A stretch of 64,000 nt of DNA from the NCBI RefSeq assembly GCF_000368065.1, contig NZ_KB851199.1, positions 97,083-161,082 on the forward strand, in the 5' to 3' direction. A program made the translations under genes and the position numbers. The notes beneath the pieces were generated by a model. That model was not told where the DNA came from. It was given only the letters and a program-made list of their open reading frames with translations, and searched no databases. Origin of the DNA: Acinetobacter seifertii (GTDB taxonomy: Bacteria; Pseudomonadota; Gammaproteobacteria; Pseudomonadales; Moraxellaceae). Positions 34,756 to 47,475 of this stretch are shown here, piece by piece (position 1 is the first letter of the stretch; every line of letters starts with the position of its first letter).

Positions 34756-35107
34756 AAGACTAATCTGGTGGTATAAAAATAGTATGCATAGCCAACTCCT
34801 TATATTTGGAGTTCTGCCAAAGCATTAATTTAGAATTATGGTGGCAGAACGAGCAAGGGTTCGCAGACTGATAGTAAAGAATCAGCACACCCGAAGGTGT
34901 CCCTCACTCGTCCTACCGCAACGAGCGAGGGACGATTTACACACAAGACTACTCCTCAGAGGGAATAATCTGATGCCTTTACTAATCGGTCTGCGACAAC
35001 CGGCTGGCAATGTAGGCCAGCAGGCAAAGGATAATCTGAGAGTTTAGAAGTGTCAATGTGGAATTTATGCCAAGATTTTAAATTTCTTATTGTTTTTCAT
35101 TAGATTA
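34756..35107 (+). ncRNA. Structured RNA, copy B (C4-like; paired with copy A at 12532-12886)
   Basis: This copy is preceded by TTGTTA (34750-34755) and TATAAA (34772-34777) 16 bases apart, a good sigma-70 promoter. Stems are AACTCC/GGAGTT, TTCTGCCA/TGGCAGAA, TCGCAGAC/GTCTGCGA (long range, extended by a TAGTAAAG/CTTTACTA pair), ACACCCGAAGGTGT, CTCGT/ACGAG and GCTGGC/GCCAGC. Compared with copy A, the CC/GG, CTCGT/ACGAG and CGC/GCG pairs have changed on both sides, keeping pairing. It ends in the shared TTATTGTTTTTCATTAGATTA. It lies in the core genome between a TetR gene and a c-di-GMP gene, outside the island. Confidence 0.78.
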
Positions 35108-35170
35108 ACTAAATTATTATTTTAGATATTATATATAAAAGTATTTTTTAATTTTAAGCGAATGTCTAGA

Positions 35171-37225
35171 TTAAACAAAATGAGCGCCTTGTGACTGGAT
35201 CAGTTGCCCTACATTTACAGGCATACCCAACAAATAACCTTGGAACTGCTGACAGCCTAAACGCGTTAAAATTTCGACTTGCTGCTGAGTTTCTACCCCT
35301 TCGGCTGTTACGGTTAAACCTAACTTTTTTGCCAAGTGAATAATACTTTCTAAAATGACTTCTTCTTTTGAACCCGGTTTTAAATCGACAATAAAACCAC
35401 GGTCAATTTTAAGCTTATCGACTGGTAAATCTTTTAAATATAAGAAGCTTGAATGCCCTGTTCCAAAGTCATCAATGGCCACTCGAATACCCATATCACG
35501 TAGTCGCTCACAAGCACGAATGCTTAAGTCGATATGTCGCATTGCTGTTGATTCGGTAATTTCAACAGTAAGGTGATGAGGCTTAATTTGGTATTTTTTT
35601 AACAGGCTTTCGAGGGTACTAAAGAGCTTTTTATTTTCAAACTGTAAGGCCGATAAATTGACTGCAACTGGATAAAAATGAGTATTATTGCGTTCCCATT
35701 CCTGAATTTGCTGGCAAGCTTGTTCAAGCGCCCAATATCCCATTGGAATAATTAAACCTGTCTTTTCTGCACCGCCAATAAACATGTGTGGTGTAAGCAT
35801 ACCTAACGTTGGATGGTTCCAGCGAATGAGTGCCTCTACCCCGCAAATTTCAAGATTGGTATTAAACTTCGGCTGGTAATAAAGAACAAATTGCTTTTCG
35901 TCGACTGCTTTGTATAAATCGTTGATCAGTTTTGACTGACTTCTTGTTTCTTGTTGATGAGTAGAATAACTAAAGACGGTATAAGTGTTGCGGCCTTGCT
36001 CTTTAGACATCAGCATTGCTGCATCGGCATTCATAAGTAAGTCTTGAACATTTTGCCCATGTTCAGGAAACAGTGCGATACCAAGACTCGCTGAAATGTT
36101 AATTTCTTTACCGGAAATTTGATAACTTTCTTGAATGAGCTGCAATACTTTTTCAGCTAAATACACCGCTCCATCGGTATCGGTATTTTCAGCTATTAAT
36201 AAAAACTCATCACCACCAATTCTTAGCAACTTGCATTTTTCACTAAGCTGCCAATGTAAACGGTTCGCCATCTGAATAAGGAGTTGATCTCCAATATGAT
36301 GTCCAAATGCATCATTTACCGATTTAAAACGATCTAAGTCTATATAAAGAAAAGCAATTTTTTGATCTTTATAACGATGATCTGAAAGGAGAACTTCGGC
36401 GTAGTCAACTAAATATAGTCTGTTTGGTAGCTTAGTTAGATTGTCTTGAATGGAAAGATTGGCGAGTTCTTTATTGGCTTTTCGGAGTTCCAAATTTCTC
36501 TGATTGAGTCGTTGTTCCAGTACAGCAACAATAAAACTCGCGACCAGCACCAAACAGGTGACTAAAATAATGGTAAACAGCAGCAAATCATGTTCAGCCT
36601 GATACTGGCTTACAAATTTATCGGTAATATTTGTCGCAATAAGTGCCGTATAGTGCATTCCCATAATGCTTAAAGTCATCATGACTGCAAAAGCTAGTTT
36701 TAAACTTACGCGATTACGGTCACTTTCTTTTAACTTATAGGCTAGTAAGAAAGCCAAGCCCGAGCCACTCATGGCAATTAATACAGAAAATAGAATTAGG
36801 AATGAGGTGTAATCTTTCTTATAAAGATCAATATTCCAACCCAACATACTCACATAGTACGAAGCGGAAATACCAATTCCCATAATGACTGAACTTAAAA
36901 TCAGTCTCACTAAAGGTAAGGTATAACGAGAAGTCAACCAAATTGAGATACACGAAAGTAAGGCACTAATACCATAAGAAAGTGTAATTAATGGAACATT
37001 CGAGGCTGAAGTTTCAAATATGTGGTAAGCATTCATACCAACAATATGGACAATACTAATGGCTGCTCCGAGCAATAAACCATTCAGTATTAAAATAAGA
37101 GGCTCAACTTTCCTATAAGCTTGCTTAAATATTAACTGCTCCATGGAAATCACAATATAGCAAATAACGCCAGCCGCAATAAAAGAGCCGACGATCAATG
37201 TGCTATCGTAATCAACATGACCCAT
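35171..37225 (-). CDS. MHYT-GGDEF-EAL c-di-GMP protein
   Basis: This 684-residue membrane protein has seven predicted helices in an MHYT sensor domain (about 1-235) with motif MGMHYTALIAT and a variant NAYHI repeat; MHYT domains are thought to sense diatomic gases or redox. The GGDEF domain (about 255-410) has the full catalytic LRIGGDEFLLIAE but no RxxD inhibitory site at the usual place. The EAL domain (about 425-675) has GVEALIRWNHP, VNLSALQF, EITEST, IDDFGTGHSS, KIDRGF and AEGVET, so phosphodiesterase residues are complete. Both synthesis and breakdown of c-di-GMP are therefore possible. It is monocistronic. Confidence 0.9.
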   Translation of the reverse strand: MGHVDYDSTLIVGSFIAAGVICYIVISMEQLIFKQAYRKVEPLILILNGLLLGAAISIVHIVGMNAYHIFETSASNVPLITLSYGISALLSCISIWLTSRYTLPLVRLILSSVIMGIGISASYYVSMLGWNIDLYKKDYTSFLILFSVLIAMSGSGLAFLLAYKLKESDRNRVSLKLAFAVMMTLSIMGMHYTALIATNITDKFVSQYQAEHDLLLFTIILVTCLVLVASFIVAVLEQRLNQRNLELRKANKELANLSIQDNLTKLPNRLYLVDYAEVLLSDHRYKDQKIAFLYIDLDRFKSVNDAFGHHIGDQLLIQMANRLHWQLSEKCKLLRIGGDEFLLIAENTDTDGAVYLAEKVLQLIQESYQISGKEINISASLGIALFPEHGQNVQDLLMNADAAMLMSKEQGRNTYTVFSYSTHQQETRSQSKLINDLYKAVDEKQFVLYYQPKFNTNLEICGVEALIRWNHPTLGMLTPHMFIGGAEKTGLIIPMGYWALEQACQQIQEWERNNTHFYPVAVNLSALQFENKKLFSTLESLLKKYQIKPHHLTVEITESTAMRHIDLSIRACERLRDMGIRVAIDDFGTGHSSFLYLKDLPVDKLKIDRGFIVDLKPGSKEEVILESIIHLAKKLGLTVTAEGVETQQQVEILTRLGCQQFQGYLLGMPVNVGQLIQSQGAHFV

Positions 37226-37555
37226 ACTGGACTTCCATGATTATTCAATACTTTTTTTTATTTTGTTCAATTCATTGCACAAAATACAATTAAACACGTT
37301 AAAGAAATATTAGTAAATTTGACTTTTTTAGTCAGTTATAAACAATAACATTATCTAACATTTGGTCAAGTATTTTTTACTTTAGAAATCAATAAACTAA
37401 ACAAAAATTAAGCATCCAATTATATGAAAAATATAGGATTTCTTGAGTCTAGTTCAGCTGACCTTAATGATGATTTTTTAAGCTTGGTTTTTAGCTGAAT
37501 TAAAATAAAAAACCCTGCATTAAGCAGGGTTTTTTAGAAACACTAGAAAAGAGAC
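37226..37555. other. Intergenic region between ilvC and the MHYT gene
   Basis: 330 AT-rich bases. The only feature I support is the ilvC terminator at 37509-37533. The MHYT gene promoter should lie near 37230-37330, where TATAAA-like and TTGACTT-like sequences occur but no unambiguous pair. Confidence 0.5.
37509..37533 (-). terminator. Terminator after ilvC
   Basis: AAAACCCTGC and GCAGGGTTTT form a 10-bp stem with a 5-base loop, followed on the minus strand by T-rich sequence. It lies 23 bases beyond the ilvC stop. Confidence 0.9.
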
Positions 37556-38584
<1,029 letters not shown>

Positions 38585-38604
38585 CTAAAATACTTTTTAA
38601 AAAA

Positions 38605-39096
38605 TTAAATGGCTAAAACTTTTTCGCCACGGGCGATACCAGATACCCCTGAACGAACGACTTCTAGAATGGTGTTTTCTGAAAGCGCATCAATAAAACC
38701 ATCTAATTTTTCAGTTGTCCCTGCTATTTGAATGGTATAGGTTGTTGATGTCACGTCTACAATTTGCGCACGGAAAATATCCGCTGTACGCTTAATTTCA
38801 GCACGTGAAGCACCTAACGCTTTTACTTTAATCAACATCAGTTCACGTTCAATGTGTGAACCTTCCGATAAATCTACTACTTTTACAACTTCAACAAGTT
38901 TGTTGAGTTGTTTCGTAATCTGTTCAATTTTATGGTCATCACCATAAGTGGTTAACGTTAAACGTGATAACGTAGGATCTTCGGTTGGGGCAACATTCAA
39001 CGTCTCAATGTTGTAGTTACGTTGACTGAATAAACCCACCAAACGAGAAAGCGCACCAGCTTCGTTTTCAACGAGTACAGAAATAATATGTCTCAT
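38605..39096 (-). CDS. ilvH: Acetolactate synthase small (regulatory) subunit
   Basis: This 163-residue regulatory subunit has an N-terminal ACT domain, [20 protein letters not shown], with RNYNIETLNVAPTEDPTLSR carrying the Gly/Asn valine-binding region. The C-terminal domain has KALGASRAEIKRTADIFRAQ. It binds valine and makes the IlvI catalytic subunit feedback-sensitive. The ATG overlaps the ilvI stop by one base (TAATG), so the two subunits are coupled. Confidence 0.95.
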   Translation of the reverse strand: MRHIISVLVENEAGALSRLVGLFSQRNYNIETLNVAPTEDPTLSRLTLTTYGDDHKIEQITKQLNKLVEVVKVVDLSEGSHIERELMLIKVKALGASRAEIKRTADIFRAQIVDVTSTTYTIQIAGTTEKLDGFIDALSENTILEVVRSGVSGIARGEKVLAI

Positions 39097-40820
39097 TATG
39101 TACGCTCCCCTTTACCTAACCACATATCCTTCATGGACTGACCTGCGATCAACATTGGATATACATGTTCTGTGCGATCAACCATAACGTTGATGAATAC
39201 ACATTTATCATTAATCGCCATTGCTTCAGCAAGCTTTGACTCTAATTCATCAGCATGATCAATTTGAATACCAACATGGCCATAAGCTTCCATCAACTTG
39301 CCAAAATCAGGCAATGATTCAACATATGAGCTTGAGTGACGGCCTTCATAGTTCATATCTTGCCACTGTTTAACCATACCTAAAGCACGGTTATTCAAGC
39401 ATAAGATCTTCACATTCATGCCGTATTGCTTACAAGTTGAAAGCTCTTGAATACACATTTGAATTGAAGCTTCACCCGTAATACAAACAACTTGTTGATC
39501 TGGGAAAGCAAGCTTCGCAGCCATGGCATAAGGTAAACCAACACCCATGGTGCCAAGACCACCAGAGTTGATCCATTGACGTGGACGTTTGTACTTGTAG
39601 TACAACGCACCAAACATTTGATGCTGACCAACGTCTGAAGTAATGATGGCATCACCATTCGTTACTTTATATAAAGCTTCAACAACTTGCTGAGGCTTCA
39701 TTGTGCCATCAGTCGGTGTTTCAAACTTCAAGCCATGAACTTTACGCCATTCATTAATTTGATCCCACCATGCAGCAATCGCTTCAGGGTTTGGCTTAGA
39801 CACATTCAATTGTTTCAACTGGGTCAACATTTCCTGAAGTACAGGCTCAACTGCCCCTACAATTGGAATGTGCGCCATAATTGTTTTTGAAATGCTTGCC
39901 GGGTCAATATCAATATGAATAACTTTGGCATTTAAACAGAATTTTGCAGGATTATTAGTTACTCGGTCATCAAAACGAGCACCTACCGCAAGAATGACAT
40001 CAGCATTATGCATTGTCATATTTGCTTCATAAGTACCATGCATACCTAACATACCCACGAACTGTGGATCGTCGCCCGGGAAGCCACCAAGGCCCATAAG
40101 CGTGTTAGTTACTGGATAACCTAATAAATGAGCGAGTTCAGTTAATAATGCTGAGGCATTACCTTGAACAACACCACCACCCGTATAAATGATAGGGCGC
40201 TTTGCACTTAAAAGTTCATCAATCGCTTTACGAATTTGACCAGAGTGACCACGTGAAGGTGGTTGATAAGAACGCATCTTCACTTTTTCAGGATATTCGT
40301 ATGCAAATTTTTCTGCTGGATTAGTCGCATCTTTAGGAATATCGACTACAACTGGACCAGGGCGACCACTTGATGCGATATAAAATGCTTTTTTGATAAT
40401 TGCAGGAATTTCACTTGCGTGACGAACTTGGAAACTGTGTTTCACGATAGGACGTGAAATACCCACCATATCAGTTTCTTGGAAAGCGTCTTCACCAATA
40501 AGATGTGATGCAACTTGGCCAGACAAAATCACCATTGGGATTGAGTCCATATAAGCTGTTGCAATTGGAGTTACTGTATTGGTTGCGCCAGGTCCTGAAG
40601 TGACCAGTACTACGCCAGTCTTACCTGTAGCACGTGAGTAAGCATCTGCCATATGACCGGCAGCTTGTTCATGACGTACGAGGTAATGATTGATTTTGTC
40701 TTGTTGAAATAGCGCATCATAAATATGTAATACAGCGCCGCCTGGATAACCAAAAACATGTTCAACGCCTTCGTCCGCAAGAGCACGAACGAGCATTTCA
40801 CCACCAGATAAAAGTTCCAA
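39096..40820 (-). CDS. ilvI: Acetolactate synthase large subunit, TTG start
   Basis: This 574-residue TPP- and FAD-dependent enzyme makes acetolactate, the first step of branched-chain amino-acid synthesis. N-terminal TPP half: [16 protein letters not shown] with the catalytic Glu in [15 protein letters not shown]. The FAD/middle domain is at about 190-330. The C-terminal TPP/Mg motif is [20 protein letters not shown]...LNN, reading GEAS where GDGS is usual. The start codon is TTG (40818-40820), supported by AGGGTGA 6 bases upstream and by the family N-terminus. A hairpin lies in the leader. Confidence 0.94.
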   Translation of the reverse strand: MELLSGGEMLVRALADEGVEHVFGYPGGAVLHIYDALFQQDKINHYLVRHEQAAGHMADAYSRATGKTGVVLVTSGPGATNTVTPIATAYMDSIPMVILSGQVASHLIGEDAFQETDMVGISRPIVKHSFQVRHASEIPAIIKKAFYIASSGRPGPVVVDIPKDATNPAEKFAYEYPEKVKMRSYQPPSRGHSGQIRKAIDELLSAKRPIIYTGGGVVQGNASALLTELAHLLGYPVTNTLMGLGGFPGDDPQFVGMLGMHGTYEANMTMHNADVILAVGARFDDRVTNNPAKFCLNAKVIHIDIDPASISKTIMAHIPIVGAVEPVLQEMLTQLKQLNVSKPNPEAIAAWWDQINEWRKVHGLKFETPTDGTMKPQQVVEALYKVTNGDAIITSDVGQHQMFGALYYKYKRPRQWINSGGLGTMGVGLPYAMAAKLAFPDQQVVCITGEASIQMCIQELSTCKQYGMNVKILCLNNRALGMVKQWQDMNYEGRHSSSYVESLPDFGKLMEAYGHVGIQIDHADELESKLAEAMAINDKCVFINVMVDRTEHVYPMLIAGQSMKDMWLGKGERT

Positions 40821-41323
40821 CGTGATTCACCCTAAATTCTTTATCACTATTTATGGAAGGCACAAATAGTGTTTCATTCATTGAATTGTCTGCACTGTTA
40901 TAGCACACATATTGTCTAGTTTTCGTTGCAATAGAAAAATTTCTGTTTTTCAGCCGTATAAGCTTTTTTAACATTAATAAAGCATGTCTGGATATACATA
41001 CTTTAGTAAAATCAATCTCTCGGCTAGAGAGAATGTCTATTACAAAACATGACGGTTATTCGAAGGGTGATCAAATAATCGCATATAAAACTAAAGAAAG
41101 CATTTTTGTTGTTTAATTCACTAAAGTCAAGATTAAAGGAAAGGTTTTTCCATAAAAAAAACTAGCTGACGTTTTTTTAATCTAATATCGAATCGTAAAT
41201 TTGATCACCCTGCCCCATTATTTATATAAAAAACACTCTTTTTGATATAAAACCACTCATTCTAAATTGCTTATTTATGAACTTTATTTAAATATAGTCA
41301 GTATTTTTTGGGGAACATCTAAT
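40821..41323. other. ilvI leader and divergent intergenic region
   Basis: About 500 bases between ilvI and the DUF4124 gene. CACTATTT (40845-40852) and AAATAGTG (40864-40871) form a hairpin 25-51 bases upstream of ilvI. Further upstream are AT-rich tracts that can serve as promoters for both directions. No attenuator leader peptide rich in Ile/Val/Leu codons was seen, and no gene. Confidence 0.5.
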
Positions 41324-41668
41324 ATGAACCTATCTTATTTAAAAACAAGCTTATATACAGCAGTCGCAACAGCGATTTTAGTTTGCTCAAGTCAGAGTCA
41401 GGCAGAGCAATATTACAAATGGGTAGATAAAAGTGGCTCGACACACTACACCACGACACCACCGCCTAAAGGCGCGAAACATTTGAACACAGTTTCGACT
41501 TATGGCACCCAGCCACCTGTAAAGAATTCGACACCAACACCAGAACAACAAACTCAAGATAAAACAGATAAAGTAGTACCAGCAGCTAACGCGGTACAGG
41601 AAAAAAATACAACCGTAGCAGCAGCTCCACCTGCGGCGCCGGCTCCATCTGCTACAGCACCACGTTAA
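41324..41668 (+). CDS. DUF4124-domain exported protein
   Basis: This 114-residue protein starts at ATG 41324 (MNLSYLKTSLYTAVATAILV) with a signal peptide ending SQSQA. The mature start EQYYKWVDKSGSTHYTTTPP is the DUF4124 motif, found in many proteobacterial periplasmic proteins. The rest is a low-complexity Pro/Ala/Thr tail (NAVQEKNTTVAAAPPAAPAP), probably unstructured and possibly wall-spanning. Function unknown. It lies 187 bases upstream of leuS on the same strand but is likely a separate transcript. Confidence 0.78.
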   Translation: MNLSYLKTSLYTAVATAILVCSSQSQAEQYYKWVDKSGSTHYTTTPPPKGAKHLNTVSTYGTQPPVKNSTPTPEQQTQDKTDKVVPAANAVQEKNTTVAAAPPAAPAPSATAPR

Positions 41669-41846
41669 GTAAAAGAAGAGTGGTGAATACTTTCAACACT
41701 CTTCCATGATTTAAAATAAAGAAGAATGAGTTGGGAAATTTTTATAGCTCATATTAAAAGATAAAATCGTGATCTAAAAACTGACATTTTCCTGTATTTT
41801 GCGCTATGCTGTGCAGCAATCTTTCATTTCAATTTTCGTTGTATAG

Positions 41847-44480
<2,634 letters not shown>

Positions 44481-44507
44481 TTACAGGTATTAATGAGAGG
44501 ATCAAGC

Positions 44508-45017
44508 ATGCACTTAGCCAAACGTTTAGCCGCTGTTGTTTTAACCTTAGGCCTTAGTGCAGGCTTAGTCGGGTGTGGTTTCCATTTAAAAGGAACTAAC
44601 CCGACTGCGACTCCACTTGTTTATAAAAAGTTAAGCCTTGAGTTACCGGCAAAAACCGATGACCTAGAAACACAATTAAAAGTGTATTTAGCTGCAAATG
44701 GCGTTCAGTTCAGTAATGATAACGATGCGTATGTTCTTCATGTTTTAGAGTACACACCGCGTCGTCAACTTCTAAATGGTAAGCTTACAGAAGTGTTGTT
44801 ACGCTTGACTGTGACTTTCCAAATTGAAGACCGTCAAGGTAACAAAATTACCGAGCCACGTACTTTAACTGCATCTCGTAGTTATCAATACGACTTGGCA
44901 ACGGTTAACACTGAGAACCAGCAAGAAGGTTACTTACAACGTATTGTGATTGATGACATTGCACAGCAAATTACTCGTCAAATTTCAGCAAACCGCTTAC
45001 CAAAAGCTCAACCATAA
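44508..45017 (+). CDS. lptE: LPS-assembly lipoprotein LptE
   Basis: This 169-residue outer-membrane lipoprotein plugs the LptD barrel and helps insert lipooligosaccharide. ATG 44508 is chosen: AGAGGATCAAGC precedes it, whereas the in-frame ATG at 44493 lies before that site. The signal peptide ends in the lipobox LVGC, followed by GFHLKGTNP, the conserved start of mature LptE. The remainder is a mixed alpha/beta domain. It lies 27 bases after leuS and 20 before holA, the usual gamma-proteobacterial order. Confidence 0.92.
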   Translation: MHLAKRLAAVVLTLGLSAGLVGCGFHLKGTNPTATPLVYKKLSLELPAKTDDLETQLKVYLAANGVQFSNDNDAYVLHVLEYTPRRQLLNGKLTEVLLRLTVTFQIEDRQGNKITEPRTLTASRSYQYDLATVNTENQQEGYLQRIVIDDIAQQITRQISANRLPKAQP

Positions 45018-45037
45018 GATTTAATTGTTCTTAAGTA

Positions 45038-46027
45038 ATGAAACTTGACTATTTACAAGCTCTTAAACGCATTCCGGAAGCCCGGGGTGCGTGGATTCTG
45101 CATGGACAGGAACCATTACTTGAACAAAACTTATTAGATACTTTCCGCAAAAGCTGGCAGCAGCAAGACATTGAAAGACAGCGCTATGACATTAGTAGTG
45201 TGAGTGACTGGAAAAATGTTTTTAATGCACTGAACAGCTTGTCTTTATTTTCGCAGCAACTTGCGATTGAAGTTCATGGCAATATCAAGCCCGATGCAAA
45301 TGGTCTAAAACAGCTTAAAAGCTATATCCAGCACAATGAAACGAACTTACTGTTAATTGTTTTACCTAAACAAGACAGTAGCAGTTTAAAGTCTGCTTTT
45401 TTCCAAGTTGTTGAAGCAAACGGCGTTGTGGTTGCTTTAACTGCCAACTACCCGCAAGACCGTCAAAGAATTTTAACTGCCGAAGCAGACAAGCTTGAAA
45501 TTCAACTCGACAATGACGCTTGGCAGTGGCTCATGCAGCATCATGAGCACAACTTACTCGCTGCTAAAAATAGCTTAATGCGCGTACGAGATACTTTCCC
45601 TGACCAAAAGCTGATTCAAATTGAACAGTTATATGCATGTCTACAAGATCAATCTCGTTACACCACTTACGATTTAAGTGATGCTTTATTAGAAGGTAAT
45701 CTTGCCCAGTCGATTAAGATTTTCCAGTATTTAATTGGTTCTGGTGAACCTGAAAGCCTGATCTTATGGACATTAAGTAAAGAAATGCGTTTACTGATGC
45801 AGTTGTTTGAACAACCGCATAATGCATTGCAACTAGGAATCTGGAAAACAAAAGTTAGCTTATATCAACAAGCTTTGAGAAGACTCAATCCACAACAGTT
45901 TTTAGGCTGGTCTACTCTACTCTTGCAAATCGATGCAGCGATCAAAGGCATGTCGAATGAAAATGCCGAACATTTAATGCAACAGGCCATTGCCGAGTTG
46001 TGTGGGAAAACATTATTTATACAATAG
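45038..46027 (+). CDS. holA: DNA polymerase III delta subunit
   Basis: This 329-residue clamp-loader subunit opens the beta clamp. N-terminal AAA-like domain: ARGAWILHGQEPLLEQNLLD with residues for beta contact, then LSLFSQQLAIEVH and LLLIVLPKQDSSSLKSAFF. The helical domain II is at about 150-210 and the C-terminal collar domain at about 215-325 (LSKEMRLLMQL). There are no intact Walker motifs, as expected for delta. It ends the leuS operon. Confidence 0.93.
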   Translation: MKLDYLQALKRIPEARGAWILHGQEPLLEQNLLDTFRKSWQQQDIERQRYDISSVSDWKNVFNALNSLSLFSQQLAIEVHGNIKPDANGLKQLKSYIQHNETNLLLIVLPKQDSSSLKSAFFQVVEANGVVVALTANYPQDRQRILTAEADKLEIQLDNDAWQWLMQHHEHNLLAAKNSLMRVRDTFPDQKLIQIEQLYACLQDQSRYTTYDLSDALLEGNLAQSIKIFQYLIGSGEPESLILWTLSKEMRLLMQLFEQPHNALQLGIWKTKVSLYQQALRRLNPQQFLGWSTLLLQIDAAIKGMSNENAEHLMQQAIAELCGKTLFIQ

Positions 46028-46135
46028 CGCTTAGAAATTGGGCGGCTGCTTTTGTTGAAATATCATAAAAATTCACGTTTTATCCTCATTTGACTTTTAT
46101 ACTAAGTGAAATTTTAGACTTTTCGACCTCTTGCC

Positions 46136-47473
46136 ATGCCAAAAATAAAGCCAATTAAACTCGTTATTATTGTCGTCTGTATAGCAGTTATTGCTGCGCT
46201 AGCTTGGAAATTTTTAAAGCCTAAACAGCAGCAGCCTCAATATATTACCGCAGAGGTAACTCGCGGAGACATTGAAAATAATGTACTTGCCACAGGTACA
46301 CTTGATGCAACCAAACTGATTAGTGTCGGTGCTCAGGTGTCTGGTCAGGTTAAAAAAATGTATGTGCAACTTGGTGATCATGTAAAACAGGGCCAACTGA
46401 TTGCACAAATTGACTCAACTACCCAAGAAAACAGTTTAAAAACATCTGATGCCAACATTAAAAACTTAGAAGCTCAGCGACTTCAACAAGTGGCATCTTT
46501 AAATGAAAAACAACTTGAGTATCGTCGTCAGCAACAAATGTATGCTCAAGATGCGACACCTCGTGCCGACTTAGAATCAGCTGAAGCTGCTTATAAAACA
46601 GCTCAGGCACAAGTTAAAGCATTAGATGCACAAATTGAGTCTGCGAAAGTTACTCGTTCAACAGCACAAACAAATATTGGCTATACACGTATTGTTGCAC
46701 CAACTGATGGTACGGTTGTTGCGATTGTGACTGAAGAAGGTCAAACCGTAAACGCAAATCAAAGTGCTCCAACGATCGTTAAAATTGCAAAACTACAAAA
46801 TATGACGATTAAAGCACAGGTAAGTGAAGCCGATATTATGCGAGTAGAAAAAGGCCAACAAGTCTACTTCACTACTCTAGGCGATGAAACTAAACGCTAT
46901 GCGACATTGCGTCAGATTGAACCAGCTCCAGATTCAATTTCTAGTGAAACAACAAGTACGACAAGCTCAACTACAAGTTCAGCCGTTTATTACAACGCTT
47001 TATTTGACGTTCCAAATACAGATGGCAAATTACGTATTGATATGACTGCTCAAGTTTATATCGTACTAGATTCAGCAAAGAATGCTTTACTGGTTCCATC
47101 TTCTGCTTTAAGTAATAAACAATTTTCTGGTCAGAAAAAATCTGGTCAGGCTACAGACAAAGCTGCTTCAACTCCAAGTGCGGAAAGAAAACAGACAGGT
47201 AATGGTGCTCGTTTAGAACGCTTAAATTTAACTGCTGAACAAAAACAACTGGTTGAACAAGGTAAGGCAACGCTTAGTGTAGTGCGTATTTTACAAGCAG
47301 ATGGAACAACTAAACCGACTCAAATATTGGTAGGTATTAACAACCGTGTAAATGCTCAAGTACTTGCCGGATTAAAACAAGGTGACCAAGTTGTGATTGC
47401 AGACAGTTCAGATACTTCTGCTGCTTCTGCAAATAGTGGTAATAATCGCCGCCGTGGCCCAATGGGAATGTAA
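46136..47473 (+). CDS. macA: MacA-type periplasmic efflux adaptor
   Basis: This 445-residue HlyD/RND-type adaptor has one N-terminal membrane helix (about residues 6-24). The lipoyl-like half QVSGQVKKMYVQLGDHVKQG is at about 65-85 and its second half AGGQ-like RIVAPTDGTVVAIVTEEGQ near 185-205. Between them is a long coiled-coil hairpin. The beta-barrel and membrane-proximal domains follow, with a Ser/Thr-rich insert (ETTSTTSSTTSSA). The C-terminus is Asn/Arg-rich. It couples the MacB transporter to an outer-membrane channel. It starts the macA-macB-outer-membrane-factor operon. Confidence 0.9.
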   Translation: MPKIKPIKLVIIVVCIAVIAALAWKFLKPKQQQPQYITAEVTRGDIENNVLATGTLDATKLISVGAQVSGQVKKMYVQLGDHVKQGQLIAQIDSTTQENSLKTSDANIKNLEAQRLQQVASLNEKQLEYRRQQQMYAQDATPRADLESAEAAYKTAQAQVKALDAQIESAKVTRSTAQTNIGYTRIVAPTDGTVVAIVTEEGQTVNANQSAPTIVKIAKLQNMTIKAQVSEADIMRVEKGQQVYFTTLGDETKRYATLRQIEPAPDSISSETTSTTSSTTSSAVYYNALFDVPNTDGKLRIDMTAQVYIVLDSAKNALLVPSSALSNKQFSGQKKSGQATDKAASTPSAERKQTGNGARLERLNLTAEQKQLVEQGKATLSVVRILQADGTTKPTQILVGINNRVNAQVLAGLKQGDQVVIADSSDTSAASANSGNNRRRGPMGM

Positions 47474-47475
47474 GC

